A stretch of 64,000 nt of DNA from Motacilla alba alba (lineage: Eukaryota > Chordata > Aves > Passeriformes > Motacillidae): contig NC_052045.1 of assembly GCF_015832195.1 (NCBI RefSeq), forward strand, positions 4,774,001 through 4,838,000, in the 5' to 3' direction. A program made the position numbers and the translations under genes. Each line of letters starts with the position of its first letter. The stretch's first letter is position 1. This document shows positions 14,946-27,100 of this stretch, in pieces. Below the pieces are notes generated by a model. The model was not told where the DNA came from, did no database searches, and saw only the letters and a program-made list of their open reading frames with translations.

Positions 14946-16061
14946 TGGATGGAATTCTGCATCCTCTGAAAATTCCTTGGGTATTTCCTCACCCCAAAAC
15001 AGGGACCACAGAAGGTTGAGCTGAGGCTGTGCCCTCCTGGCTCAAGCCAAGACAAAGCAGCATTAGGCAGCTCCAAGATAATGATTTCTTTTTGGCCCAA
15101 ACTCAAAATACACCTCAGGACACCTCAGCAAGGAGGGGGCAAAAAGAGATTTTTTTTATTCTGATTTTATTTTAGAAGACCAAACCCCTCTGTGCCTCAC
15201 TCTTTAATGGGGTGGAATCAGGGATCCTGTGGGGGAGTTGGTGGCTCTGGGCTGAGGAGCTGCTGCAAGAGGGTGAATTATTCGGGGTGTTATCAAGGCT
15301 TGCTGCAGCAGCCCTGCTTTCCCCTAATTTTATGGGTCCATTTATACTGGATATCCATTTGTAATGGATAATGTCATCATCACACACTGGGAAACGCTCG
15401 AGTTTTGTTGAAGTAAAGAACAAAGTCCCCTAAACCATGAGATTTTATGTCTTTCCTGCTAATTTCAGTCACTGCCTTGGCTGGAGACCCAGCTGTGATT
15501 TTCCACGGTAGAGCTGGATAAAAATAATAAAATTTGGTGGATAAAATCCCGAACCCATGGCAGCCTGTCTGCTCCTACTGGAGCTCCAGCAGCCTCCTTG
15601 CAGCCGAGCTGATCCAGAGGGACCCTTGGAGGCTGCGCTGGGCACCTGCTGGCAAACCCAGGGCAGAAAACACATTGTCATAATTTCCTCCTTTCCAAAG
15701 GCACTTTGGAGTCCTAGGGAAGAAATCTTTTCATTCCTTCTGCTGTTATCTTCGGCTCTGATTAGCACTGCCTGGGAGTGGAGCTGAGGTTCTGGGCAGA
15801 GCCTCAATCAATTCAATCAATGCGGCCGTGACGCTCCAGTGATTTTCCCAACCGAGGGCTGGGTCTAAAAGGAAGGCACAGGGAATCACAGGGAATGTGG
15901 TGCTGGGCAGGTGGGGAAAGGCAGGAAAGCTGGGCTGAAATCCCTGTTTCCCTGTGCTGGATATCATGGAATGCAGCTCTGGACTGGGTCAAGGAGGTAC
16001 TTGCACTCACACACTTGCTCCCACAACATTTTAATTATTCTCCTTATTGTATTAACGGCTA

Positions 16062-16221
16062 TATTTTTATTTAAATAAATGCATTTTTAAATTTATATAT
16101 ATATATGCATTTATATATATTTATATATTATATATATTAATATATTATATATCTTTTTATATAATATATTTATATATTAACTATAATATATATTTATATA
16201 TTTATATATGATATATGTTTT

Positions 16222-16256
<35 letters not shown>

Positions 16257-16266
16257 ATATACACAT
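16062..16266. repeat. AT-rich microsatellite with (TG)12 at its end
   Basis: About 165 bp consists almost only of TATATAT and TTATATA motifs. It is followed by an uninterrupted TG run near 16233-16256 and then ATATACACA. Confidence 0.95.
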
Positions 16267-19257
16267 TTTTATTTTAAATTAATGAGATGGCATATACCAT
16301 CTCCATTTTTAAGAGCTACTTTTGGCTAGTCCAGGGAATCCTCTGCCCTGCCTGAGCTCCTTGAGCAGCCATGTATCCTAAGAAGATCTTTGTCCCACTA
16401 CAAAGCACCCAAACCCCACTGACATTCTTGCAACAACCTGGGAACACCAGCAAGCACCAGATAATGCTCCCAAACCTGGTGTGTTCTTTGCTGAAGCATT
16501 GAGAGGGACTACCTCTGACCCTTCATGTAGGGACTACCTCTGGGTGAGCAGCTAAATAAATAAGTTCAAAAATTTAAGGTTCCCATGCCATGACTATCAA
16601 AACCAAGGTATTTCCACTCTTTTGGCATTTTCATTTTAAAAAATAAAAATTAAAAAAAAATAAAAGCAGACTGTCCTCTGTCTGTCACCCTTCCCTGGGC
16701 AGGAGTGCAGGAGGTGCTGGGCACAGGGTGCTGCATTCCCAGGATAAAACTGGATTTGCATCTCCTGCCTGGGATGTACAGCAAATCCCTCCATCCAGCA
16801 GACAGCCTTTTGGCTTCTGGAATACTGAAAATGTCTCTTTTTCTGCCTGCAGAACCAATGCATTAACTCTGAGCAGGGACAGCAGAAGGAAAGCCTGGAG
16901 CTGCTGCTCGCCCTGGAGCTGGAACATCCTTTGAGCAGCAGCAAAGCAAGAGAAAGCAAAACCACCCCTCTAAGATGGCTGCAAACAGAAGGCCTCTGCA
17001 GTCCCTCTTTAAACACTGAAGATATTTCCATTTAAAATAGCTACTTAAAGGCAGGTTTAATCTCAAAACAGCATTTTCCACTTTAAAAAAAAAAAATCAC
17101 ATGCACACAAAAAAACCCCACCTTCAAAAATGTCTTGAGTTATTTCTCCTTCAATTTTTTTTTCCAATTAAATTAATTTAAACAGAGTGAAAAATGCTTC
17201 ATGCCCTAAGAGCCTGAAACCTCTGGTGTCAGCTGAAACGGGCACTTGTGCTCTCAGCTTCAGCCCTCGCTGCAGGCACCTCTGCTTTGAAGCCTTTGAA
17301 GTGTTTGTGGCACAGGAAGAGTCTCTCCTCAGAGAACACCAGTTATTTTACAGATATTTAATGTGTGAAGTGTGTGCCTGTGTTTGGGTTCGGATAACGG
17401 GGGTTTCACAAGGCAGGTGGGAAAACAGGGACAGGATCTTGACGTGCAGAGCAAAACTGAAGGAAAAACCACCTTGAGACCATCTCTTAAGATGCTTCCA
17501 GCCTTCACCAGCACCGTCCTGAAGATGCAGATGAAATTATCTGGCTTTCAGAGGGACCAAATTTGTTTTTAGTGCCTTTAGAATGCATTTACTCTCCCAG
17601 CACCAGGATTTCCCTCAGAGGAAAGGATGCCACCAAAACAGCCTGGGGACACCAGGAGCAAGGGGCTGGGGGTGCCCATCCCCACAGGGCAGCTGGAACC
17701 AACCCCCGAGCTTATTTTGGGGATGTGATGCAAAAGCCTTGCAATAAATTTCATTAGTGGCTGGATTTTGGAGCTAATTATTTACTCACGTAGTGACCTT
17801 GCTTGTGATTTGAGAGGTAAAACCTCTGCCTGCATTTCAGGGGGGGCTGATGCAAAATCCACCTCAGCACCCAGCAGGACCAATTTTGAGGCTGATTTGT
17901 TTAAATTGTTACATTTCCCTTCTTTTTTGGGGGTCAGGGGTGCCCAAAGGTTGACGCCTCTTTCAGAACGAGGCACATTTATTCACTGTGCACTGCAATT
18001 ATTCCAGCTTGTAACCAATGAGGTTTAATTAATATTAAAATCTTAAATCAGCCAGCTCAGCCAATGTTATTTGAGCACTGATGGTTTGTTGAACATCTTC
18101 TCTCATGGACTCGTATTTAAATAGAAGAAAATACCAAAAAAAACTTATTATACCTGAAATGGAAAAACAATTATGTTCTGTGACTTTGCAGAGTTATTTG
18201 TGAGGATATGTAATATATTTTTGCAGAGTTCCTGTTCTAGGAGAAGCCCTTTCTTCTTGGTGTTTGTTGCTTCTCTTAATGCAAACACAAGGAAATACTG
18301 GGTAATGGATAGAGAAATACATAGATAAGGAATATAGATAGATAAGGAATATAGAATAAACCCTCTGTTTTTCAAACAATTGCCCTTCATGCTACTTTAT
18401 TTTTAATTTTTCCAGCTTTCCTGCAGCTGTCCTTGACTCAGCCAAGGCCAGGTGAGACTTTTTCCTTCTTTGCAGGTCCTGAAGTTTATAAAGCTTCAAT
18501 CTACTTTTCCATAACCAAATGTTTAGTACCTACCTCTTGTTTTCCTTTGGTATTTCTTTTTAACAGTAGTCCCACTCTTTAACCCACTGGTTCCTTTGGG
18601 TTAAACCAAGGGTTCATCTGATCCAGGAGATGAGAGTATCACCTGCCCTCCTAACAATTTCCAAACTAAATGCAGCACAGAATCTTGGCTATATCTAGAA
18701 AATATGTGATTCTTATTTTTTTTAATTTAAAGAGGAGGAGAGAATACTTGCAGGAAAAAGGAAAAAAAAAAAAAAAGATGAGAAGGAAGAGAAGAAGATC
18801 AGTGAATGTCCAGCATTGATTTAGAAGCAGGCTCTGCCAGGCAGGGGGAAAAGGAGCCTTTCCCAATCCATTCCATTTATGGTTATTAGTATTGATATTG
18901 TATTTCTCTTGGTTCCCAAAAGGAAAAGTGAGGAATGAATTAGGAAAAAAAATACTTTTCTGTAAATAATTTTTTCCCAATTCAGATGGTTTTTAGGAAA
19001 CGAGGGGGGGAAAGAAATCTGCTTCTCAAATGTCAAGGACTTGAAAGACTAAAAATACATCACCGGAATAAATAAATTAACCCAGAAGACAGGACTGATG
19101 CTCTGCAGGCATCAGGGATTAAATAAATTCACTAAATTCAAAGTGGTACTGCAGATAAGAGCTCTTTGTGCTGCAGCATGTACAGCTTATTGATTCTGGG
19201 ATTGAGGTGCTGTGCACTCGTGTAAAGGGGGCTCTGCCTGATATGGCTTAATCCTGC

Positions 19258-19300
19258 CCCAGCGCACAGCCCCGCGCCGCGCGTGGCGCCCGCTCCCCGC
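19258..19300. other. Small CpG-rich patch in the gene desert
   Basis: About 40 bp contain several CpGs (CCCCGCGCCGCGCGTGGCGC), unlike the AT-rich surroundings. It is too short to be a typical CpG island. There is no associated frame or splice signal that I can support. Confidence 0.6.
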
Positions 19301-20529
19301 TCCCCATTTATTTTAATTTGGTCTGCGCCTTCGTTTGCTGCACCACATCTGTGCCTCTCCCCCCAGCACTGCCTGAGGGACAAGGGGCACTTCAGGAGGT
19401 GCTGGGCCAGCAGGATGGGGCTGCTGCAGGAAAGGGGCCGTGGGCATCTTCCACGGGGATGGAATGCCCGGCACTTCCCTTCTCCAGAGGGTTTTGGGGG
19501 CACTGAGGGGACAAGGGGTCCTTAGGGGAGCAGCTCCAGTGGGGATCCTGGCTCTGCACACTCACATTTTGTTACAGGAGCCACCAAGGAATGTGTCTGA
19601 CCAAGGTCAAAACATGACCTGCACAGATAAGATGAATTTTTCTGGAGAAAAAAAAGAAAAAGTGGAAAGGTTTGTAATAAATCCCAGAGGGGCCATCACA
19701 CACCCAGCTGGAATGAAGATGGGCAAGTTCCAATTTATCTGTTTTCCATGGCAGAGGGTGTTTTCACCCCCTTGGTCAGATGCTGAACTGTCAAAGTCAC
19801 TTCACACTAACACAGAAGGACATTTAACTCCTCCTTTGGAAGCTCTCCTGGTGCTCAGCTCAGGTTTCCTCCACAGGTTGCTCTGAAGGGCCAGCAGAGC
19901 TCTCCAAACACAGAATTTCATGATTTCCCAAGGAAGAGAAAGACCTCCAGGCCTCTGGAGGTGTGAGGCAGCAGCTGGGCAGGGCAGTGATGCTCTCGGG
20001 GTGTGCTGGTCCCCTGGGCCATCTCTCCTTGGGTGAGGTGGAGCCAAGAACCAGCACCTTCCCAGCCTCGGGCATCCTTGGGTGCTGGCTTCCAGAATCA
20101 CACCAAGAAGAGCTGATCTGACCAAGGGGAAAGGCTTTTATAATTAATTGTTGTCTCTTAGGTACGAGGGAAGAGCTCCATGGCATGAAAGAAGTTGCTA
20201 CAGGGACTTTTGGGTGACCCCCCCAAACCCCTGCATCTCCCTCAGGTTTGGCAAATCTCCCAATTTCTTTCACCAAAATCAAGCTCTTAATCTCAAGACA
20301 CCTCTCCTACGTGAGGCTGCCTCCTGAGCACGATCCACAGGGCCCGTGTTTCAACACCCAGGATTCATTAATATTTCCTGCAGAGTGCTCAGTAAGTAGC
20401 AAATAAAGCAGGAAGTGTCCCAGATGTTGGAAAGAAAAAATGGAATTATTCATTGCTTACTAACATCAAATGCTAATGTGAGAAAAGCATCCTTGAAGAA
20501 ATCCTTGACTAAAATTCATCAGAGTGATG

Positions 20530-20985
20530 TGAAATCACTGTTTTAATTATGCATTTTGAATGTATTTATTAGTCCCGGTTCTGATCTGACTTACAGATGT
20601 TTAGCAGTGATAAGGGTCTGCTTCAGCCTTCGGAATTACTCATGATTTATAATGACAAAACTTGGATCAGAATTAGGTCCTTGTCACCACTCTATAATAT
20701 TCTTTCATCAAACTTCACATTCAACAGATGAAAGCGAACGTGGTTTCTGCAATTTCCAACTCTACCACCGAGCCCATGAGTTCCTTTTTTTAAAATTTCT
20801 CCTACAGAAGTGATGACTCTCACAGAAAATTTTGTCTGCTTGAGTTATACTAGCCATGAGAAACTTGAGAGCAAAGGAATTGGAGTCTTTAATCCACCAA
20901 AATGATGTATTTGGCCTTGTGCAGGCAATAAACGTGGAATTTTAATGAAAGAGTTAATTGCTTTAATTATGCAACTCTACAATCC
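20530..20985. promoter_or_regulatory. Candidate non-coding regulatory element with repeated homeodomain/POU-like 12-mer
   Basis: The 12-mer TTTAATTATGCA occurs at 20542-20553 and again at 20962-20973 in the same orientation. The sequence between is unique and AT-rich. The core TAATTA is a homeodomain site and ATGCA a half POU octamer. Confidence 0.3.
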
Positions 20986-21631
20986 CATTCTTTCTTATTG
21001 CTGTGACTGTTAGATATATACCTAATATTGAGAGATTCTCCAAATCTTTGGGAAATCCAGTGATTTGATGAGGTTACCCAAAAGCTCAATACCAGACAAC
21101 AACTGGATGTGCTTAATACCAGATATTTAAAACACCCTCTGTTCAAGAATCATTCAAAGCCATGTGGTTTATTTCCAAAGAATGATGGAATTTTAAACTA
21201 TTGCTTGTTCTAGAGCTGATCCAGAAAGAGCAAGTCTCCAGGGATGCTTTACTCCCTAAGGCATGAATGCATGATTAAGCTAAATGTATTCCATAAATGC
21301 CTTGATGACATTAAACTAAATTTTTTAAAGAACAGATGGAGAAAGTTAATAAATATTTCATTCTATAATATAAAACTCACTTCTATATTCACAACTTCAG
21401 GGATCCTCAGCTTCACAGATATCAATAAGTCTGATGGATTTCTTGCTGCATTCTCATTCTTCTGCCCTGGTGTCTCTTATGGGATCATCATTTCTGCATG
21501 CTTGGATTGTTTTATGGGATCAGTGAAAGGCAAGTGACTGTAAATCTTGACCTCTTCTGCTCCTGGATTGTATACTTTTATTCTTTGTGACCATAAGTGT
21601 TCATCTCCACATTGAATAGATAATTAAATGA

Positions 21632-22905
21632 CAAAAATTATTCAAAGGGAATTTATAGTGAGAAATTATACCTTGAAGAACTGATGGGGAACAGGCACAA
21701 CCCAAGGAGAATCAGGAAAAAAAAACCAGTTTGGAATGGCCAAATAAAACACTAAAATCTCAGTGTATTTGGGAATGTCATGAAACATCCATTCACTGGG
21801 GGAAAAAAAACCCATTATTTTTTTTACCTGCACATCCCAATTCTATTCAAACAAAATTTCTTTTAAGGGAAAACAGTGTGGATATTGCTTAAGAACTGTA
21901 GCCCAAGCCTGAATTCATATGAAAGAACTAATCTTTACATGGGGGAATTACAATTCCTCACTCTGTGTATGCCATGAATCTTGTAAAAGAATAATTAGAA
22001 CTTGCTCCGAAAGGAAAGAAACGCCAGACTTGAATAATATTTTAGGAAGAGCATTAACAAACATTTTTACACTGCCAACAATCTTCAGCGCTTCCTAGCA
22101 GAGATTTACATTCCATTATTAATTAACTGCACTGAGTCAATAGTGTGACATAAAGCTCAGGAGATGTGAGCTGAGCACAAACTCTGACATCCACGAGAAC
22201 GGCGCGTTTCGAGAAGTTTGATTTAAAATTTATGCAAATGAGCTCAGCAAACAAGGACCCACCAAACTACTTCAAAGCACCACGCTCCAGCCCGAGAAAC
22301 ATGACAAGATCAAATCTTTGTCGTTTCTCAAGTGTCTTCACAAACCTCTGCCTATTCAGGACAAATTATTTCACCCCCGGGACCTGGATAGTTTGGTGGA
22401 GAATTAGGAGGTGATTGCTCTTGGCAGGGTCACTGCCACATCAGCCAACCACCTGAGTGACTGCAAGAATTTAAATGTATTTTAATCTTGTATAATTTGT
22501 CTTTTTGGATCTGACTCTTGTGAGGTGTCCATAGAATACAAGGTCCCAGCTGAGCTGCCTGACAGGGCCGACCAAAACAAAGCCAAAAAAAATAGCAGTG
22601 CTTTTGTCCCCACTCCCGTTCCTCCAGCTCCCACCATCATTCAGGTTTTGGGATGAGGAACTTCCCCATGCTGCGTCCAGGGAAAATATTCAATTCAGAG
22701 TAGTGACAAAAATTACTTTAAACAATTTTATAGTGAGAAGTTGCCACTTGAAGGACTGATGGGGCACTGGCACAGCCCAAGGTGATATCACAATCTCATG
22801 CTATTGTCACCCCTCCTTTTCCCTCAACCAGCATCACCTCTCAGTTTTTGGGTTGGGAATCCCTACAAAACTGCATCCAGGGAAAATATTCAATGCAGAG
22901 CAAAG
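21632..22905. repeat. Diverged local duplications of an unnamed repeat
   Basis: 21632-21715 resembles 22701-22783: both share GACAAAAATTA, TTTATAGTGAGAA, CTTGAAG, ACTGATGGGG and CCCAAGG in the same order. In addition 22604-22700 resembles 22795-22905; both share TTTTGGG and CCAGGGAAAATATTCAA. The units thus form a broken array. It does not look like CR1. Confidence 0.7.
22190..22400. promoter_or_regulatory. Candidate non-coding regulatory element with octamer and SOX-like site
   Basis: It holds a perfect octamer ATGCAAAT (22232-22239) and a SOX-type CTTTGT (22316-22321) in repeat-free sequence. In human the next gene beyond TMEM182 is POU3F3, a locus known for distant regulatory elements. 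Conservation cannot be judged from one sequence. Confidence 0.3.
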
Positions 22906-23419
22906 CACTGCTGTGAAGAAGTACTAATTAATTCATGTTATGTTTCAAGCCACAGAAATTGGTTTATTCCCTTATTGAAAGTTAGGTTAGGTCCAGGTAC
23001 ATTTGTATCTTCAGAATCAGGGCTTTTAAGGAAGAAAAAAGTTTCTCGTGTTTCCCGACATCCCATTAAAATGGTTGTCCTTTGACGTCAATTAGAGCTG
23101 GCCAAGGAAAAAAAAAATCATCCTTAATTGCTTTTTAGAAATAGACATTATTGCTTGCACCATCGCAGCCAGATTCGATTTCCTTTTACAAGAAACCAGG
23201 ATGCTGGGAATGCTGTAAAACTCCAGCTCTGCTGAATATGGATGTGGAGCTCTGCTGACAGAGAGATGCTTTCCCTTGGGCTGCAGGAAAAAACTGGTGC
23301 AAGCCCCACCAACGTGCTGAAATGTCTCCAAAGTGGAAAAAGGCTGGAGCTGGATGTTCAGCTGGGGCTGGTTTGGGATGGGCAGTGGTTGGAGCCAGGC
23401 TGGGAGAGCTGGGGGTGTT

Positions 23420-23782
23420 CACCCGGAGAACAGAAAGCTCCAGGGAAACCTTCCAGTCCCTAAAGGGGCTCTAGGAGAGCTGGAGAGGGACTTGGGACAA
23501 GGGATGAAGGGACAGGACACAGGGAATGGCTTCCCACTGCCAGAGGGCAGGGATGGATGGGATATTGGGAAGGAACTCCTAGTTGTGAGGGCGGGGAAGC
23601 CCTGGCAGAGGGTACCTAGAGAAGCTGTGGCTGCCCCTGGATCCCTGGAAGTGTCCAAGGCCAGGTTGGGTGGGGCTTGGAGCAATGTGGGATAGAGGAA
23701 GGTCTCCCTGTCCATGGCAGCGGGTGGAATAGGATGGGTTTTAAGGTCCCTTCCAACCCAAACCTTCCTGGGATTCTGTGGA
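23420..23782 (+). mobile_element. CR1 LINE 3' fragment, about 360 bp
   Basis: It reads 'GGAGAACAGAAAGCTCCAGG', then GGAGAGGGACTTGGGACAAG, 'GGACACAGGGAATGGCTTCC' and the tail AAGGTCCCTTCCAACCCAAA with a final GGGATTCTGTGG. It ends 150 bp 3' of the TMEM182 stop codon on the opposite strand, so it may lie within that gene's 3' UTR. An apparent 120-codon frame here belongs to the element. Confidence 0.93.
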
Positions 23783-23932
23783 TGCTCAGTGCTCCACCCC
23801 CGCCTCCCCATGAGAGTGAGTGTAACCTATCCCCACCATTAGAGCTACAAAAACGATCAAACCCTCAAAACCTGGCTGTGTTTCCTTACAAGGAGCATCA
23901 CCGATTTTCTCAAAGCCTTTTCCACACTTGTC

Positions 23933-24162
23933 TTACTGCAGGGAATCCATAATGTCTCTGCCCACCAGGAAGAAGAGGAGTCCAGAGAGCAACACCAGGG
24001 GCACCCCGGCGGCGGCGAACATGAAGGACCACCCGTAGTAAACGTGCACGGGCACATCATCCAGGCAGCTCTCACTCCTCTCCAGGAGGATGTACTTCTC
24101 AAAGTCAGCTGCAAACTCCTTCCACATCACAAAGAGAAACACGAGCAGGAGAAACAAACCTC
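23933..24162 (-). CDS. TMEM182: TMEM182 exon 5 (helices 3-4 and stop)
   Basis: It encodes residues 171-245 and a TAA stop at 23935-23933. The acceptor is TCTCTCTTCCCAG. It completes helix 3, gives the second extracellular loop with SCLDDVPVHVYYGWSF, then helix 4 and a short cytoplasmic tail ending RDIMDSLQ. The intron before it is about 6.7 kb and contains three CR1 copies. A TTTATT (AATAAA on the minus strand) at 22963-22968 is a possible but unproven poly(A) signal. Confidence 0.9.
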
Positions 24163-27100
24163 CTGGGAAGAGAGACAAAACTGAGTTACTGTCTGCACAG
24201 GGAATGCAGGAATAAAGGTGAGAAAAGATCCCTACAGCTTCTCATCCGTGCTCTGCATCAAAGCTTTGTGTGGCAGAATTGTTGCTGCTGACGTTGCTCT
24301 GCAGGTTCCTGTGGAAGCTGAGGCCACTGGCTGTGGGAAACCCCACACCACAGGGTCCAGTTCCTGCCTCTGACACCTCCTGCCTTGACCACCAGCACTT
24401 CTGAAGGCTCTGCTTCAGCAGGATAAGGCCACGGAGAAACCACAGGAGCAGGACTGATGCTCCCAGCAGGGACCTGCCTTCCTCTCTCCAAGGTGAGATG
24501 TTTCACCTTTTTCACTTTCAGTTTCTCAGAGATTAATGAGGAGAGTCCAAAACTTACTTTTTCCTTTTTTTAACTACCCTTGCAAGCAGTGTCATAACCA
24601 ATCCCCACCAGGAACACAAAGATGCCATGATAAATCCTGGTGCTGGTGGAAAAATTCTGGCACTGCCACCCCCAGAGCCAGCAGATTATGGTGTGGGAAA
24701 GGCACACAGCCATGAGATATTAATTTTAGGTGGGCAACTAAATACCAGAATAATAACAAGAATTATTACAGCAGCTTATGCCACGAAGCTGAAAGCAGAT
24801 GAAAAAAATTAGAGTGGCCCAAATCTCGTTTACTGTGTATCTTTTAAAAAATAGATATTTCTATGGTGCATTTTAAACTCAACATCTATTAAAGCTAAAT
24901 AGTGACGGTGTGATGACAGGTCTGAAAGCAGTTCCTGCTACTTCACAGGTAGAAGCTGCTATTTTTAAATGGTGCTGTATAACATATAGATATACACACA
25001 CACACATATGAAAGAAATACATCACAGCTTATATTATTTTTATGGTTGAAGCGAACTGCTCGAAATTAATTCAGTTGACAAATTACCACACAGTTCTGTG
25101 GATGTGTTGTGGCTTCTGCAAGATTTAATTTCTCCCCTTGCCATTTTTAAATCAAAGGTAGTTGTGGTGTATTTAATTACTCTTCCTGGCAGCTTCTGCA
25201 CTCCAAAATCCAGCTCTTGTGCTAAGGAAAGGAAAGGGGTAAAGATTGACGTTGATTTATCTGCTTAGGGAGGTTACTGAATCTTCAGTCAGAGAAAACA
25301 CGACTGTGTTTTACTGTGATTCTGTTTATAATGGTTATAAAAACATCTCAGAGACAAAAATAAGACTCACATGAAGGTAAGAGGCTTCAAAGTCCTCTCT
25401 AGGAGGGAGACAGAAGTTGCAGTTCCCCACCCTAAGCTGTCACATTTACTAAACTGCCTCCCATGCCCTAAAAAGATGCAATCTTACCAATCAAAAATTG
25501 GTGTAGCCATACAAATATTCTTTACATCACCCCACACTGAAATTCCAGCCATTCTCCCTGACGTGGGAGTCCTTGTTTTTCCTGGAGAGGCAGGCAAGGA
25601 GTTAAACAGCAGCTGCTGGAACATTTGCATGTTCATTGAGGTTTTGATACCACTTGAAATTAAGTGCACAAATAAATATTTTACACTTACCATGATAGTT
25701 GTATGCTTAAAATACCAATTATTCTACTATAAGAAAGAGATGGTGTGTTCAAATAGTCGCATGTCCTTTACAAAATACAATGTATTGATAAGAAGGCAAT
25801 TAAGTCTTTATTACTGATGTAATTTAAAATTAAATTAATTAGATAGCAACTGAACCTTGAAAAGTGCTCCTTTAAAGATCAATTTCTATTTCATTAACTT
25901 ATAATACCTACCGTAAGAGACGCAAATGAAAGCGCAGCCCCGGTGGGACAGAGAACGTGGGTATGGAAATGTACTTTGGAATTTTGCTTTAAATAACCAG
26001 GAATTCTGTGTTGATTTCTCCCAGGACAATTTACATGGCCTAAGTCTTGTTTTTTGAAGTAATCAGATCAAAACCTTCCAGTTCTAACAGAGGAGGGTGT
26101 GGGAGGTCCCATGAGTGGGTGGCACCATCCCCAACCTCTTCAGCAGATAAGGAATGGGAATTGGTCCCTCCTCTGGCCTCAGGAGAGGCTCCAGGTCTTG
26201 GCATGGAAGGATTTATTATTAAACAGGTACTGGAGGTGATGGCATGGCCATGGCATCTAAATTAAGAATGTTTTCACACTCTGGGCAAATGACAAGAATA
26301 TGTAAAGCAAGCAGCCTTCTTCCCTGGAATAATTACAGCTGAGTGATGAAGAATCCCTGGGATTTACACGATGTCCTCGGTGGGAAGAGAAAATCAGAAG
26401 GGCAGGTGCAGCCAAAGGATGGTGGGAGCTCAGGAAGGGCAGCTCACCAAAATCTGCTCAGCCAGAAATGCTTGTTTGGAGCAATCACAAGGGTACCTGA
26501 ACCTGCCTAAAATTTGTCACACTTACAGCCATCAGCAGCCTCTTCATCATGAGAAAATCAGGATGTTTGACCCCTATATTACCAAAGTGTTTGGCATTTT
26601 TGTTTTAAAGTCCTGTTGTATTTGGGATTTTTCATCTGTTGAACAGGTTTCACTTTACTCCTTCCTTTCTGGGGCGTTTAGTGTTTTACACAGCAGAAAT
26701 TATCTTTGGTTCCTGTCAGCTTTGGATGTAGAGACAGAGATTCCTTCCTGCTTTGGGCAGCAAAATGAAAAACTGAAAAAATGTAATTTTCGGTCCAAAA
26801 CATGACACTGGCATTGGCACCCACACCCAAGACACAGGGTTTGTATTGGGTTTGGGTAAGTGAAGACATCATCAAACCTCATCCCCTGCTCCTCTCAGCA
26901 TCTCTGTGCTTTCTCCACCAGAAAATTACCCAAGTCATTCCTTTTTTTGCCTCCTTCTCCCTCTTTGCCTCTGTTCATTAGGATGGTACTGGGAAAAATT
27001 AACTGCGAAACTCCATCTCCAGACTGATGAGGTCAACGGCATCTTCTGGGGAGGGGCTAATTGCCAGAAAATTGCAGTGGGGTATTAAATCTGTCTCCTT

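Larger units (their letters stand above)
10640..16061. other. Intergenic, mostly unique sequence, no gene supported
   Basis: Besides the two CR1 fragments and the A-rich tract given separately, there is a conspicuous AT-rich homeodomain-site-like stretch at about 14400-14600, with several ATTA/TAAT cores. No frame has family likeness. Confidence 0.65.
16267..23419. other. Intergenic stretch 3' of TMEM182, no gene supported
   Basis: Apart from the CpG-rich patch, the local duplication and the candidate regulatory stretches listed separately, this is unique AT-rich DNA with A runs near 17085 and 18765. A 17-bp direct repeat of GATAAGGAATATAGA type lies at 18322-18358. Confidence 0.65.
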
